64,000 nucleotides of DNA, taken from NCBI GenBank assembly GCA_003134815.1, contig PLCO01000012.1, positions 1 through 64,000 of the forward strand. The letters run 5' to 3'. Under the pieces are notes generated by a model. That model was not told the DNA's origin and ran no database searches. It worked only from the letters and a program-made list of their open reading frames with translations. The position numbers were made by a program, and so were the translations under genes. Of this stretch, positions 34,582-42,771 are shown one piece after another; position 1 is the stretch's first letter, and every line of letters starts with the position of its first letter. This DNA comes from Acidobacteriaceae bacterium (GTDB lineage: Bacteria; Acidobacteriota; Terriglobia; Terriglobales; Acidobacteriaceae).

Positions 34582-35993
34582 ATCTCACGCTTGCAGAAGC
34601 GGCGATGGGCGCCGGAGCGGTGCTTGAGGCGCCAACCAGCGTCACCAATGCAGGCGCTCTGATTGCGACGGGCTACTCAATCGACTCGCGCACGATCTCG
34701 CCCGGCGAGCTTTTCTTTGCTGTTCGCGGTGAGCGTCACGATGGCCACGACTTCGTCTCTGCAACCTTCGCGCGCGGTGCCGTCGCCGCCGTCATTTCGC
34801 GCGCGCGTGCCGCTTCCATGCCGGATGCCGCGCTCGCTCACCCTCTCCTGATTGCTGAAGACCCGCTCACAGCAATGCAATCGCTGGCCCACCATGTGCG
34901 CCGCCAGTGGGGGCGGCGCGTGGTTGCCATCACTGGCTCGGCGGGAAAAACCACCACTAAGGAAGCCGTTGCTGCCGCGCTCGGTGCAAAATTTCGCGTT
35001 TTCAAATCGCAGGGCAATTTGAACAACAACTTTGGGCTGCCCTTGCAACTGCTGCGCCTCATGCCGGAGCACGAATTCGCCGTGGTCGAGATGGGCATGA
35101 ATCACGCTGGCGAAATTGCCGCGCTGGCCCGCATCGCCGCGCCCGATTGGGGCGTGATCACCAACATCGGCTCCGCGCACATTGAGAACTTTGCCGATGG
35201 TCAGGCGGGCATTGCGCGCGCAAAATTTGAGCTGGTCGAGGGGCTTCCCGCAAACGGTGTCGCGTTCCTGAACTGCGACGACGCCTACGCCGCACAGTTT
35301 GGCCGCGAATTTCCAGGCCGCGTCGTCTACCTTGGCATCGGCCCTTGTGCCGATCCGCAAATTCTTTCCTGCGCTGAAGATTCCAACGGCCTGCACATTC
35401 GCCTTCGCGCCCGCGAGCGCGAGGCCGGCTTTACCTTGCAGCTGCTTGGCGCGCACAACGCGTTGAATGCTGGCGCGGGCCTTGCCGTTGCGCTTGAAGC
35501 CGGCGTGGATCTCGATGCTGCCATCGCGGCGCTTGCCTCATTGACCGCCGGTGACAAGCGCGGCCAGGTCATCGAGATTGCGGGCGCAACGATTCTGAAC
35601 GACAGCTACAACTCCAACCCGGAAGCACTGCGCTCCATGATCCACACGCTTGCAGCGCGCCCCGCCGCTGGTCGCCGCATTCTCGTAGCGGGCGAGATGC
35701 TCGAGTTAGGCGAGCACGGGCCAGCGCTGCATATTGCCAGTGGTAGCGCTGCCGCCGAGGCCGGTCTCGATCTCGTCGTCGCAGTGCAGGGCAATGCGGA
35801 GCACCTGGCCACCGCCGCATGCACAAGCGGAGTGCCCGCCGTCTTTCTTCGCGATGCCGAAGCCGCGGGCCAATGGCTCGTCGAAAATCTTCGCGCCGGC
35901 GACGTCGTTCTCGTCAAAGGCTCCCGCGGCGTTCATCTTGAGCGCGCCATCGAAACGCTGACTAGGCAAATCGAAAATCGAGAAACTCAATGA
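34578..35993 (+). CDS. murF: UDP-MurNAc-tripeptide:D-Ala-D-Ala ligase MurF
   Basis: A 471-residue ligase adding D-Ala-D-Ala to the UDP-MurNAc tripeptide. Motifs: GYSIDSRTISPGELFFAVRG, ITGSAGKTTTKEAVAAAL, NLNNNFGLPLQLLRL, EMGMNHAGEI, and NDSYNSNPEALRSMI. It is translationally coupled to murE upstream and, through another ATGA, to the metallo-beta-lactamase gene downstream. The usual next genes (mraY, murD, ftsW, murG, murC) do not follow. Confidence 0.95.
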   Translation: MNLTLAEAAMGAGAVLEAPTSVTNAGALIATGYSIDSRTISPGELFFAVRGERHDGHDFVSATFARGAVAAVISRARAASMPDAALAHPLLIAEDPLTAMQSLAHHVRRQWGRRVVAITGSAGKTTTKEAVAAALGAKFRVFKSQGNLNNNFGLPLQLLRLMPEHEFAVVEMGMNHAGEIAALARIAAPDWGVITNIGSAHIENFADGQAGIARAKFELVEGLPANGVAFLNCDDAYAAQFGREFPGRVVYLGIGPCADPQILSCAEDSNGLHIRLRAREREAGFTLQLLGAHNALNAGAGLAVALEAGVDLDAAIAALASLTAGDKRGQVIEIAGATILNDSYNSNPEALRSMIHTLAARPAAGRRILVAGEMLELGEHGPALHIASGSAAAEAGLDLVVAVQGNAEHLATAACTSGVPAVFLRDAEAAGQWLVENLRAGDVVLVKGSRGVHLERAIETLTRQIENRETQ

Positions 35994-36883
35994 AAGCCAC
36001 TCAATTCACTCTGCGCTTTGCGCTGTTCGCGCTCCTCGCTTCCGCCGCCATCCCGCTCGCCGCCCAGAAAACTCCTGCCACGGGCAATCCCGCATGGCTG
36101 ACTCCGTTTCCTGCCTTCCGCATCGCCGGAAATCTCTACTATGTCGGCAGCCAGGACCTCGGCTCCTATCTCATCGCCACGCCGCGCGGGCTCATCCTCA
36201 TCAATTCGAGCTTCGAAGCGTCAGTGCCGTTGATTAAGAAGAGCGTCGAAGATCTCGGATTCCGTTTCAGCGACATCAAAATTCTTCTCATCAGCCACGC
36301 CCATGACGACCATTGCTCAGGCAGCGCGAAAATCATTCGCCTCACCGGCGCTAAATACTACGTCATGGCCGGAGATGTATCCGTAGTCGAGTCCGGCGGC
36401 AGGACCGACTTCCAGTATGGCGCGCAGAAATCTCACCACTACCCGCCCGCGCGTGTCGATCGCATCCTTCACGACGGCGACACCGTCAGTCTCGGAGGAA
36501 CGATCCTGACTGCGCACCTCACGCCCGGCCACACCAGGGGAACCACGACATGGACTCTCGACGAGCCGGAAGGTAGTCGATTTCTGCACGTTGTGATCGT
36601 CGGTAGCCCAAATGTGAACCCGGGCTACAAGCTGGTTGGCAACAGAGCCTATCCGCAGATCGCCAAGGACTACAAACGCGGCTTTGCGGTCCTTGACCAA
36701 TTACCATGCGACATTTTCCTCGGCGCGCACGGTTCCTACTTCGATCTCGTCGATAAATACCCGCGCTGGAAGAACGGCGACAAAAACGCCTTCATCGATC
36801 CGGCTGGATACAAGGCCTATATCGCAGATCGCGAGCAGGCATTTGAGAAAGAGCTCCAGCGGCAATCCGCGCCGAAGCGTTAA
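35990..36883 (+). CDS. subclass B3 metallo-beta-lactamase-like hydrolase
   Basis: A 297-residue exported enzyme. A signal peptide (about 1-25, ending LAAQ) precedes a metallo-beta-lactamase fold with HAHDDH at residues 103-108, His181 (TPGHTRG) and His247 (LGAHGSYFD). These are the full B3 zinc set, with the second-site ligands coming from Asp107/His108. GNLYYVGSQDLGSYLI and the C-terminal GHTRGTTTWTL are B3-like. The ATG overlaps the murF stop by four bases, so it is translated with the cell-wall operon. It may hydrolyse beta-lactams or a periplasmic muropeptide-like substrate; which one is unknown. Confidence 0.88.
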   Translation: MKATQFTLRFALFALLASAAIPLAAQKTPATGNPAWLTPFPAFRIAGNLYYVGSQDLGSYLIATPRGLILINSSFEASVPLIKKSVEDLGFRFSDIKILLISHAHDDHCSGSAKIIRLTGAKYYVMAGDVSVVESGGRTDFQYGAQKSHHYPPARVDRILHDGDTVSLGGTILTAHLTPGHTRGTTTWTLDEPEGSRFLHVVIVGSPNVNPGYKLVGNRAYPQIAKDYKRGFAVLDQLPCDIFLGAHGSYFDLVDKYPRWKNGDKNAFIDPAGYKAYIADREQAFEKELQRQSAPKR

Positions 36884-36884
36884 T

Positions 36885-37190
36885 TCAATCGACCATCCAC
36901 ATAGCCAGAACCGCCCTTGCCCGCGCCATCGTCATTCGGCGCAACAAGAACACTTTTTGGCGCGATAGCTCGCCTGAAACCAACTTAACGGCGCCTTTCG
37001 GCAGGTCGAACGTTTCGGCGAGAAAGGCTATCAACGCCTGATTCGCGCGGCCTTCGAGCGGCGGCGCCTGCACTGCGATTTTCAGTTGCGCCGTGGTCCC
37101 TTCTCCGTAAACCCCCACGATGGCCGTTTTCTTTGCGCCCGGCTGTGCACGCACTGCAAGCGTCGTGCCGTCCGCCGCTGCGCGCAGCAT
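36885..37190 (-). CDS. DUF167 (YggU-family) protein
   Basis: A 101-residue protein matching the DUF167 family: LAVRAQPGAKKTAIVGVYG near the start and LKIAVQAPPLEGRANQALIAFLAE in the middle, ending with VKLVSGELSRQKVFLL. Function unknown; related proteins commonly pair with YggS-type PLP proteins. The start codon overlaps the stop of the PLP gene (TGATG), so the two are co-translated. It is convergent with the beta-lactamase gene with a 1-bp gap. Confidence 0.85.
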   Translation of the reverse strand: MLRAAADGTTLAVRAQPGAKKTAIVGVYGEGTTAQLKIAVQAPPLEGRANQALIAFLAETFDLPKGAVKLVSGELSRQKVFLLRRMTMARARAVLAMWMVD

Positions 37191-37969
37191 CAGTCAAGCT
37201 CCGATTCAGGGCTTCGCCCAAGCTCCGATTCCTGGCTTCGCCGTTCTGCCGGCGGCTTACGCGCGCCAAACAGCGCCTTGCCGATGCGAATGCGCGTTGC
37301 GCCTTCCTGAATTGCCAGCGCGAAATCTCCGCTCATCCCCATCGACAGCACATCGAGATTTAGGTTCGGGTGTACCGCTGCCCACCGATCTCGCCAGACC
37401 CTTAAACTGCGAAAGCACGCCCGCGTCACATCATTCGGCGCGCCCCATGGGGCAATCGTCATCAGGCCGCGCACTTCAAGGTCCAATAAATCCGGGAGCC
37501 GCTCCAAAAGCTGTGCTGCTTCGCCCGACTCCGGCTCGATTCCGTCCTTCGTCGCTTCTGAACTGAGTTTCACCTCGATGAGCACGGGCAGTCGCTTCTC
37601 CACTCGTCCCGCCGCTTCGTTCAATCGCTCCGCCAGCTTCACCGAATCCAGCGAATCGACACCATCGAACAGCTCTGCAGCTTTTGCCGCCTTATTCGAC
37701 TGCAAATGGCCAATGAGATGGAAACGCAATCTCTCGCGCACTGCCCAGGTTCCAGCCTCTGCTGCGCGCAACACTTTGGAGGTGAATTCCTGAACGCGAT
37801 TTTCACCAAACAGCGTTAGCTCCAGCGCCGCGGCCTCGGCGACCGATTCCGCGGGAAACGTCTTCGACACCGCCATCATCTCGACTTCGCTGCGTTGGCG
37901 TCCCGCCGCCCGGCAAGCCGCACCAATCGCCTCTTCCAGCCGTTCGAGATTCTCTTGGAGTGCCGTCAC
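37190..37969 (-). CDS. YggS-family pyridoxal phosphate homeostasis protein
   Basis: A 259-residue fold-type III PLP-binding protein. It has the PLP lysine in MMAVSKTFPAE, then LFGENRVQEF, FHLIGHLQSNKA, VRGLMTIAP and LDVLSMGMSGDFALAIQEGATRIRIGKALFG. The GTG at 37969 is chosen since GAGGG lies just upstream and the product then starts VTALQENLERLEEAI; the frame stays open further upstream but that part lacks similarity. The C-terminal tail of about 15 residues (SQESELGRSPESELD) is repetitive. It buffers free PLP. It is divergent from the DUF486 gene. Confidence 0.88.
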   Translation of the reverse strand: MTALQENLERLEEAIGAACRAAGRQRSEVEMMAVSKTFPAESVAEAAALELTLFGENRVQEFTSKVLRAAEAGTWAVRERLRFHLIGHLQSNKAAKAAELFDGVDSLDSVKLAERLNEAAGRVEKRLPVLIEVKLSSEATKDGIEPESGEAAQLLERLPDLLDLEVRGLMTIAPWGAPNDVTRACFRSLRVWRDRWAAVHPNLNLDVLSMGMSGDFALAIQEGATRIRIGKALFGARKPPAERRSQESELGRSPESELD

Positions 37970-38047
37970 AGCGCCCTCACCGAAAAAATTGCCAGCGTCC
38001 ACGCGGCGTCCACAACTCTTGCCAACTTCCGGGTATCTAATGAAGGG

Positions 38048-38377
38048 ATGTGGACCATTGTTCTTCTCATCTGCTCCAACATCTTCATGACCATCGCCTG
38101 GTATGGCCACCTGAAATACGGGCAGCAACCGCTTTGGAAGGTCATCCTCATCAGCTGGGGTATTGCCTTCTTTGAGTATTGCTTTCAGGTTCCCGCAAAC
38201 CGCATCGGTTACGGCCGTTTCACACCCGTCCAGCTCAAGGTGATTCAGGAAATCATCACGCTCACCGTCTTCGGTGTCTTCGCCACCTTCTATTTCGGCT
38301 CGCACCTGCGCTGGAATCACGCGGTCGCCGGAGGATTTCTGGTCGCCGCGGCCTTCTTCGCGTTTCACCAGTTTTAG
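38048..38377 (+). CDS. DUF486-family small membrane protein
   Basis: A 109-residue protein with four hydrophobic helices, starting MWTIVLLICSNIFMTIAWYGHLK. WGIAFFEYCFQVPANRIGY and QLKVIQEIITLTVFGVFA are diagnostic of DUF486, a DMT-like family. Function unknown. AAGGG abuts the ATG at 38048. The 78-bp gap to the divergent PLP gene should hold both promoters. Confidence 0.85.
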   Translation: MWTIVLLICSNIFMTIAWYGHLKYGQQPLWKVILISWGIAFFEYCFQVPANRIGYGRFTPVQLKVIQEIITLTVFGVFATFYFGSHLRWNHAVAGGFLVAAAFFAFHQF

Positions 38378-38476
38378 TTCGGATCGGAATCAACGGCACG
38401 AGCCACAAGCATCCGCCCCTCAGCTATCGGGTCGGCCAATCACACATTAGATTGATTGACTTCAATCCTCTCAACG

Positions 38477-39424
38477 TCAGTGTCCGTGCTCCTCGAGATA
38501 CTTCTCCGCCTCGAGAGCCGCCATGCATCCCGACCCCGCCGCAGTAATCGCCTGGCGGTAGCGCCGGTCCTGCACATCTCCGCATGCATACACACCAGGC
38601 ACAATCACGCCCTTGCGCGTTGTGAATACGTTGTTCGTCGTTTTGATGTAGCCTTCCTCGTCGAGATCAATCTGCCCGTGAAACATTTTTGTATTCGGCT
38701 CGTGGCCAATGCCCAGAAACATCCCGCTCACCTTCAGCTCTTCCTTTTCGCCGCTCTTCACGTCGCGCAGGCGCAGGCCCTTCACTTCCCGCTCATCCAC
38801 GCCCAGCACTTCATCCACTACCGTGTTCGTCCTCAGCTCGATCTTGGGATGCGCAATGGCGCGCTCCAGCATGATCTTCGAGGCCCGGAAAGCGTCCCGC
38901 CGGTGCAGCAAAGTTACCTTCGAAGCAAAGCGCGTGAGAAAGATCGCCTCTTCCATCGCCGAATCGCCACCGCCCACGACAGCGATATCTTTGTCGCGGA
39001 AGAAGAATCCGTCGCAGGTGGCGCAGCTCGATACGCCGTGACCGATGAGCGCCTGCTCACTGGGCAGCCCCAGCCAGCGCGCGCGCGCGCCAGAAGCCAC
39101 AATCAGCGTCCGCGTATGAAGCTCGCCTGCTGACGTGCGCAGCTTGATGGGGTGCGCTCCCACTTCCACAGCATCCAGATGTGCGTGCTGGTACTCGGCG
39201 CCAAACCGCGCCGCCTGCTTCTTCATGTTGGCGATCAGTTCCGGTCCCTGAATCCCCTCCGGCCAACCGGGAAAGTTTTCAACCAGCGTCGTGATGGAGA
39301 GCTGGCCTCCCGGCTCGTGGCCCTCCAGAACCAGCGGTTTGAGCCCGGCCCGCGCCGTGTAAAGCGCTGCCGTCAATCCGGCACAGCCGGAGCCAAGAAT
39401 CACCGTTTCGCGTATCTCTGCCAT
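38477..39424 (-). CDS. trxB: thioredoxin-disulfide reductase
   Basis: A 315-residue FAD/NADPH enzyme reducing thioredoxin. FAD motif VILGSGCAGLTAALYTARAG, redox-active CATC at residues 134-137, NADPH motif VVGGGDSAMEEA followed by LLHRRDAFRAS, and C-terminal FAD motif PGVYACGDVQDRRYRQAITAAGSGCMAA. Length and all catalytic residues are normal. The ATG at 39424 gives the usual N-terminus; an extension upstream to 39469 lacks similarity. Confidence 0.95.
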   Translation of the reverse strand: MAEIRETVILGSGCAGLTAALYTARAGLKPLVLEGHEPGGQLSITTLVENFPGWPEGIQGPELIANMKKQAARFGAEYQHAHLDAVEVGAHPIKLRTSAGELHTRTLIVASGARARWLGLPSEQALIGHGVSSCATCDGFFFRDKDIAVVGGGDSAMEEAIFLTRFASKVTLLHRRDAFRASKIMLERAIAHPKIELRTNTVVDEVLGVDEREVKGLRLRDVKSGEKEELKVSGMFLGIGHEPNTKMFHGQIDLDEEGYIKTTNNVFTTRKGVIVPGVYACGDVQDRRYRQAITAAGSGCMAALEAEKYLEEHGH

Positions 39425-39777
39425 GGGTTTACCCGAGTCGATTGTAGACGGAGCCACCTGCAGGCCCAAGCTCGCCGCACCGTCCGCTCCAAATAGGATG
39501 ACATGGGCGGCAGAATGGATCCGTTCGGGCGGCTCGCGGCGGCAGAAGAATAGGCGCTCTCAATGTGAGATTTCTAATAATCGTCCGCATGCGTAAGCAA
39601 TTTCTAATTGTTTGCGCCCGTTGCCACCACTGCCACCGGGTCAATTCATCAACTGGAAGTCGCGTTCACTTCAAAAACCTCTCATATTCCAGGATTTGTT
39701 CTGAACGTTCTCATCTCCAATGCTGCGCCGCGGCATTTGGAACCTCTAATGATCGCCAAAAGCCACTGGAGTTGAGA

Positions 39778-42744
39778 ATGCGCCATAACGCGACATTGGG
39801 GAATCAAGTGTTCATCAATGCTTCTGCGACCGCGCCCTACGCTAGACGGCGTCACCGCCGGACTACCCTCATCGTCGCCACGCTGCTGCTCGCTCCCGCA
39901 TGCGCGATCGCCGGCGGGCCGAAGTTCGTTGCCGGAACCAGTTTCTTCAATCCCGCTGCCCTCGGCCAGCCAATCCGCTGGGCCGGCGGTCAGGTGAATT
40001 ACTACGTAGATCAGGGACCGCTTTCGGGCTCTGTGACCAATCAACAAGCCACTGCGATGGTCGACGCCGCGGCCGCCTTGTGGAGCTCCGTTGCAACCGC
40101 CGGCGTCACCCTTACCGACAAAGGCCCGCTCAACGAAGACGTGAACGGCTCGAATATCCAAGTGAATTCCTCTGGTGTCATCACCGCACCTGCCGACGTA
40201 ACGCCCACGGCGACAAGCTATCCACTGGCCGTGATCTACGACGCTGACGGCTCGGTCATCAATGCGATCTTCGGCACGACCACAAGCCAGCCCGACGCAT
40301 GCCAGAACAGCGGCGTCTACGTTTGGATGGACAACCTGAACCCCGACGCCACCATCGCGCACGCGGTCATTGTCCTCAACGGCCTTTGCGCCACAAACTC
40401 CGGCCTGCTCGAAATGATGAGCTTCGAGCTTGAGCGCGCCTTTGGTCGCGTCCTCGGACTTGACGACTCGCAGGTCAATCCAGAAGCAATTACAAACGGC
40501 GAAGCCGGCGGCACGCAGGGCTGGCCCATCATGGAACCGCTGAGCGGCGCGTGCGGCGCAAGCGGCGGCGCCTGCATCCCCAACCCTACCGTCCTCCGCT
40601 ACGACGACATCGCCGCGCTCAACCGCATTTACCCCATCACCGCCGCCAACCTAGCAGCCTTCCCCGGCAAGCTGCTAACCGCGCCAAACACCATTTCCAT
40701 AGAGGGCTTGGTCAATTTCCGCACTGGCTACGGGATGCAGGGCGTCAACGTCGTTGCGCGCCCGCTCGACGCAAACGGAAATCCACTTTACCAGTACACC
40801 GTCACGGCCGTCACCGGCGCGACCTTCAGCGGCAATCACGGCAACCCCGTCACCGGATTTACAGACACAACCGGCAGTCCGCTCACCATGTGGGGGTCAA
40901 ACAATCCGGAACTGCAAGGCTCGTTTGACCTCAGCGGAATTCCGTTGCCGCCCGGCATCGCAACCGCCAGCTACCAGGTCACTTTCGAAGCCATCGATCC
41001 GCTCTACATCCTCGAGAACTCCGTCGGCCCCTACACGCAGGGTCAGGTCGCGCCATCAAGCACGTTCAATTCCGTCACGCTCTCCAATCTTTCAGCGGGA
41101 AGCACGCAATCGCTCACCGTTACCGCCGCCGACTCGCCGGTTGCCGGATTCACCGACGCCATCGGCTCCGAGCAGCAACCGCGCCCCATGCCCATGGGCG
41201 GCCTGTGGTGCGGGCGCTTGAGCCAGGTTGGCCAAGCGGACTGGTTCACCTTCCCCGTTCGCGCCAATCGCATCTTCACCGTCGTCACGCAAGCTCTCGA
41301 CGAAAGCGGAGCGCCATCGAATTCGAAGGCCATGCCCTCAATCGGCGTGTGGGACGCATTCGACGCCCCCGGCGCAACACCCGTTGGCGCGGCGCCCGGC
41401 CTAAACGGTCTGGCTACCGGCGAAACATGGCTTCGTGTTGCCAGCAACGCCGACGACATTGTCCGCATCGGCATAGCCGACCTGCGCGGCGACGGCCGCC
41501 CCGACTACGCCTACGATGGCTGGCTGCTTTACGCCGACACCGTTTCGCCCGCGCACCTTCCCGTCTCCGGCGGTCCCATCACGATCGAGGGCACGGGCTT
41601 TCGCCTTGCGGACACGGTTCTCATCGGCGGCCAGCCCGCGCTCGTCACCAGCATCTCGCCCAACCAGATCACCGCCATCGCGCCGCCCTCAGCCTCCGGC
41701 GTCACCGGCTCGGTCGACGTCGAAGTCGACGACCTGCCGATTCTTTACGCAGCCGCCGTCATCCCCGGCGGCATCAGCTACGACTCCGGCGCCGGCGACG
41801 CGCTAACACTCGTTACCGCGCCGTCCGGCACCGCACCTATTGGTGTTCCTCTTCCCTTTACAGTCACCGCTCTCAGCCGAGCGCTTACGCCAGTCAGCGG
41901 CGTCACCGTTATCTATACCGTCACCGACGGCTCGGCTACGCTCGGCTGCGGGCTGCCCGTCTGTTCGCTTACGGCCACTGGCGACGGCCGCGCCACCATG
42001 AACGTGACTGCCGTTGATGGCACGTGGTCCATCATTACCGCATCGCTGACCAATGGCTCGAGCGTCGAGGCGCAATTCGCCGGTGGAACGCCGCCGGTTC
42101 TGGCCTCACTGTCGCCGCGGCTTTCGCTCGCCGCTGGAGCCACCTTCTCATGGACCGCGCAGGCTCTTGTCCTCTCGAATGGCGTTCCAGTCGCCGGCCA
42201 ATCGGTTGCCTGGCAAACTCCGTCCGGCGGCGGAATCGCTCCGCTGGGCTCCGCTACAGTGACGACCAATTCCGCAGGCATCGCCTCCGAGACCCTCACC
42301 GTCGGCCCGCTCTCTGAAGGCCAGGTCGTCACCATCAATGCCTGCCTCAATGGAACCAGCCAGTGTGCCGCGTTTTCCGCTTACGGCGCGCGCCCAGGGC
42401 TCGCGATGCTTGAACCCATCTCCGGCACCAACCAGATACTGGCCGCCTCCGGCACGCCCAGCCAGATCGCCCTTCGCCTGCTCGACACGGACGGCAACCC
42501 CATGGCAGGCGGCACGGTCGCGCTTTATCAGGCGCTCTATGCGTGGTCACCGCCCTGCGCCTCGCACACCGTCTGCACTCAGGGAACACTTCTTGCCAAA
42601 CAGGCCGTCACGGCAACATCGGCCATTGACGGCTCGGTCACGTTCCTCCCCGTCTCGCTGCCCGGAGTTGCCTCCAATCTCATCGGCGTTGCCGCTTCGG
42701 GAAACACCGCCACGGTCCCAATTTCCATTGAGCAGCATCCGTAA
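39778..42744 (+). CDS. large exported protein with pseudo-matrixin, IPT/TIG and Ig-like domains
   Basis: A 988-residue protein. The ATG at 39778 follows GGAG by 7 bases. An extended signal peptide (RRHRRTTLIVATLLLAPACAIAG, about residues 25-47) precedes a matrixin-like region: YYVDQGPLSGSVTNQQA, AAALWSSVATAGVTL, then MSFELERAFGRVLGLDDSQVN where a metzincin would have HExxHxxGxxH. All three His are replaced, while the Glu and Gly remain. An IPT/TIG domain (GPITIEGTGFRLADTVLIGGQPA, about 595-660) and Ig-like repeats follow. It is probably a surface-binding protein, not a protease. Similar degenerate proteins occur in Acidobacteriota as far as I recall. Confidence 0.75.
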   Translation: MRHNATLGNQVFINASATAPYARRRHRRTTLIVATLLLAPACAIAGGPKFVAGTSFFNPAALGQPIRWAGGQVNYYVDQGPLSGSVTNQQATAMVDAAAALWSSVATAGVTLTDKGPLNEDVNGSNIQVNSSGVITAPADVTPTATSYPLAVIYDADGSVINAIFGTTTSQPDACQNSGVYVWMDNLNPDATIAHAVIVLNGLCATNSGLLEMMSFELERAFGRVLGLDDSQVNPEAITNGEAGGTQGWPIMEPLSGACGASGGACIPNPTVLRYDDIAALNRIYPITAANLAAFPGKLLTAPNTISIEGLVNFRTGYGMQGVNVVARPLDANGNPLYQYTVTAVTGATFSGNHGNPVTGFTDTTGSPLTMWGSNNPELQGSFDLSGIPLPPGIATASYQVTFEAIDPLYILENSVGPYTQGQVAPSSTFNSVTLSNLSAGSTQSLTVTAADSPVAGFTDAIGSEQQPRPMPMGGLWCGRLSQVGQADWFTFPVRANRIFTVVTQALDESGAPSNSKAMPSIGVWDAFDAPGATPVGAAPGLNGLATGETWLRVASNADDIVRIGIADLRGDGRPDYAYDGWLLYADTVSPAHLPVSGGPITIEGTGFRLADTVLIGGQPALVTSISPNQITAIAPPSASGVTGSVDVEVDDLPILYAAAVIPGGISYDSGAGDALTLVTAPSGTAPIGVPLPFTVTALSRALTPVSGVTVIYTVTDGSATLGCGLPVCSLTATGDGRATMNVTAVDGTWSIITASLTNGSSVEAQFAGGTPPVLASLSPRLSLAAGATFSWTAQALVLSNGVPVAGQSVAWQTPSGGGIAPLGSATVTTNSAGIASETLTVGPLSEGQVVTINACLNGTSQCAAFSAYGARPGLAMLEPISGTNQILAASGTPSQIALRLLDTDGNPMAGGTVALYQALYAWSPPCASHTVCTQGTLLAKQAVTATSAIDGSVTFLPVSLPGVASNLIGVAASGNTATVPISIEQHP

Positions 42745-42771
42745 CGACAGCCAGGAGTCGTCAGTAATCCT

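Noticed and set aside
38477..39133. Plus-strand frames inside trxB
   Set aside because: They are antisense to a complete thioredoxin reductase with all motifs present.
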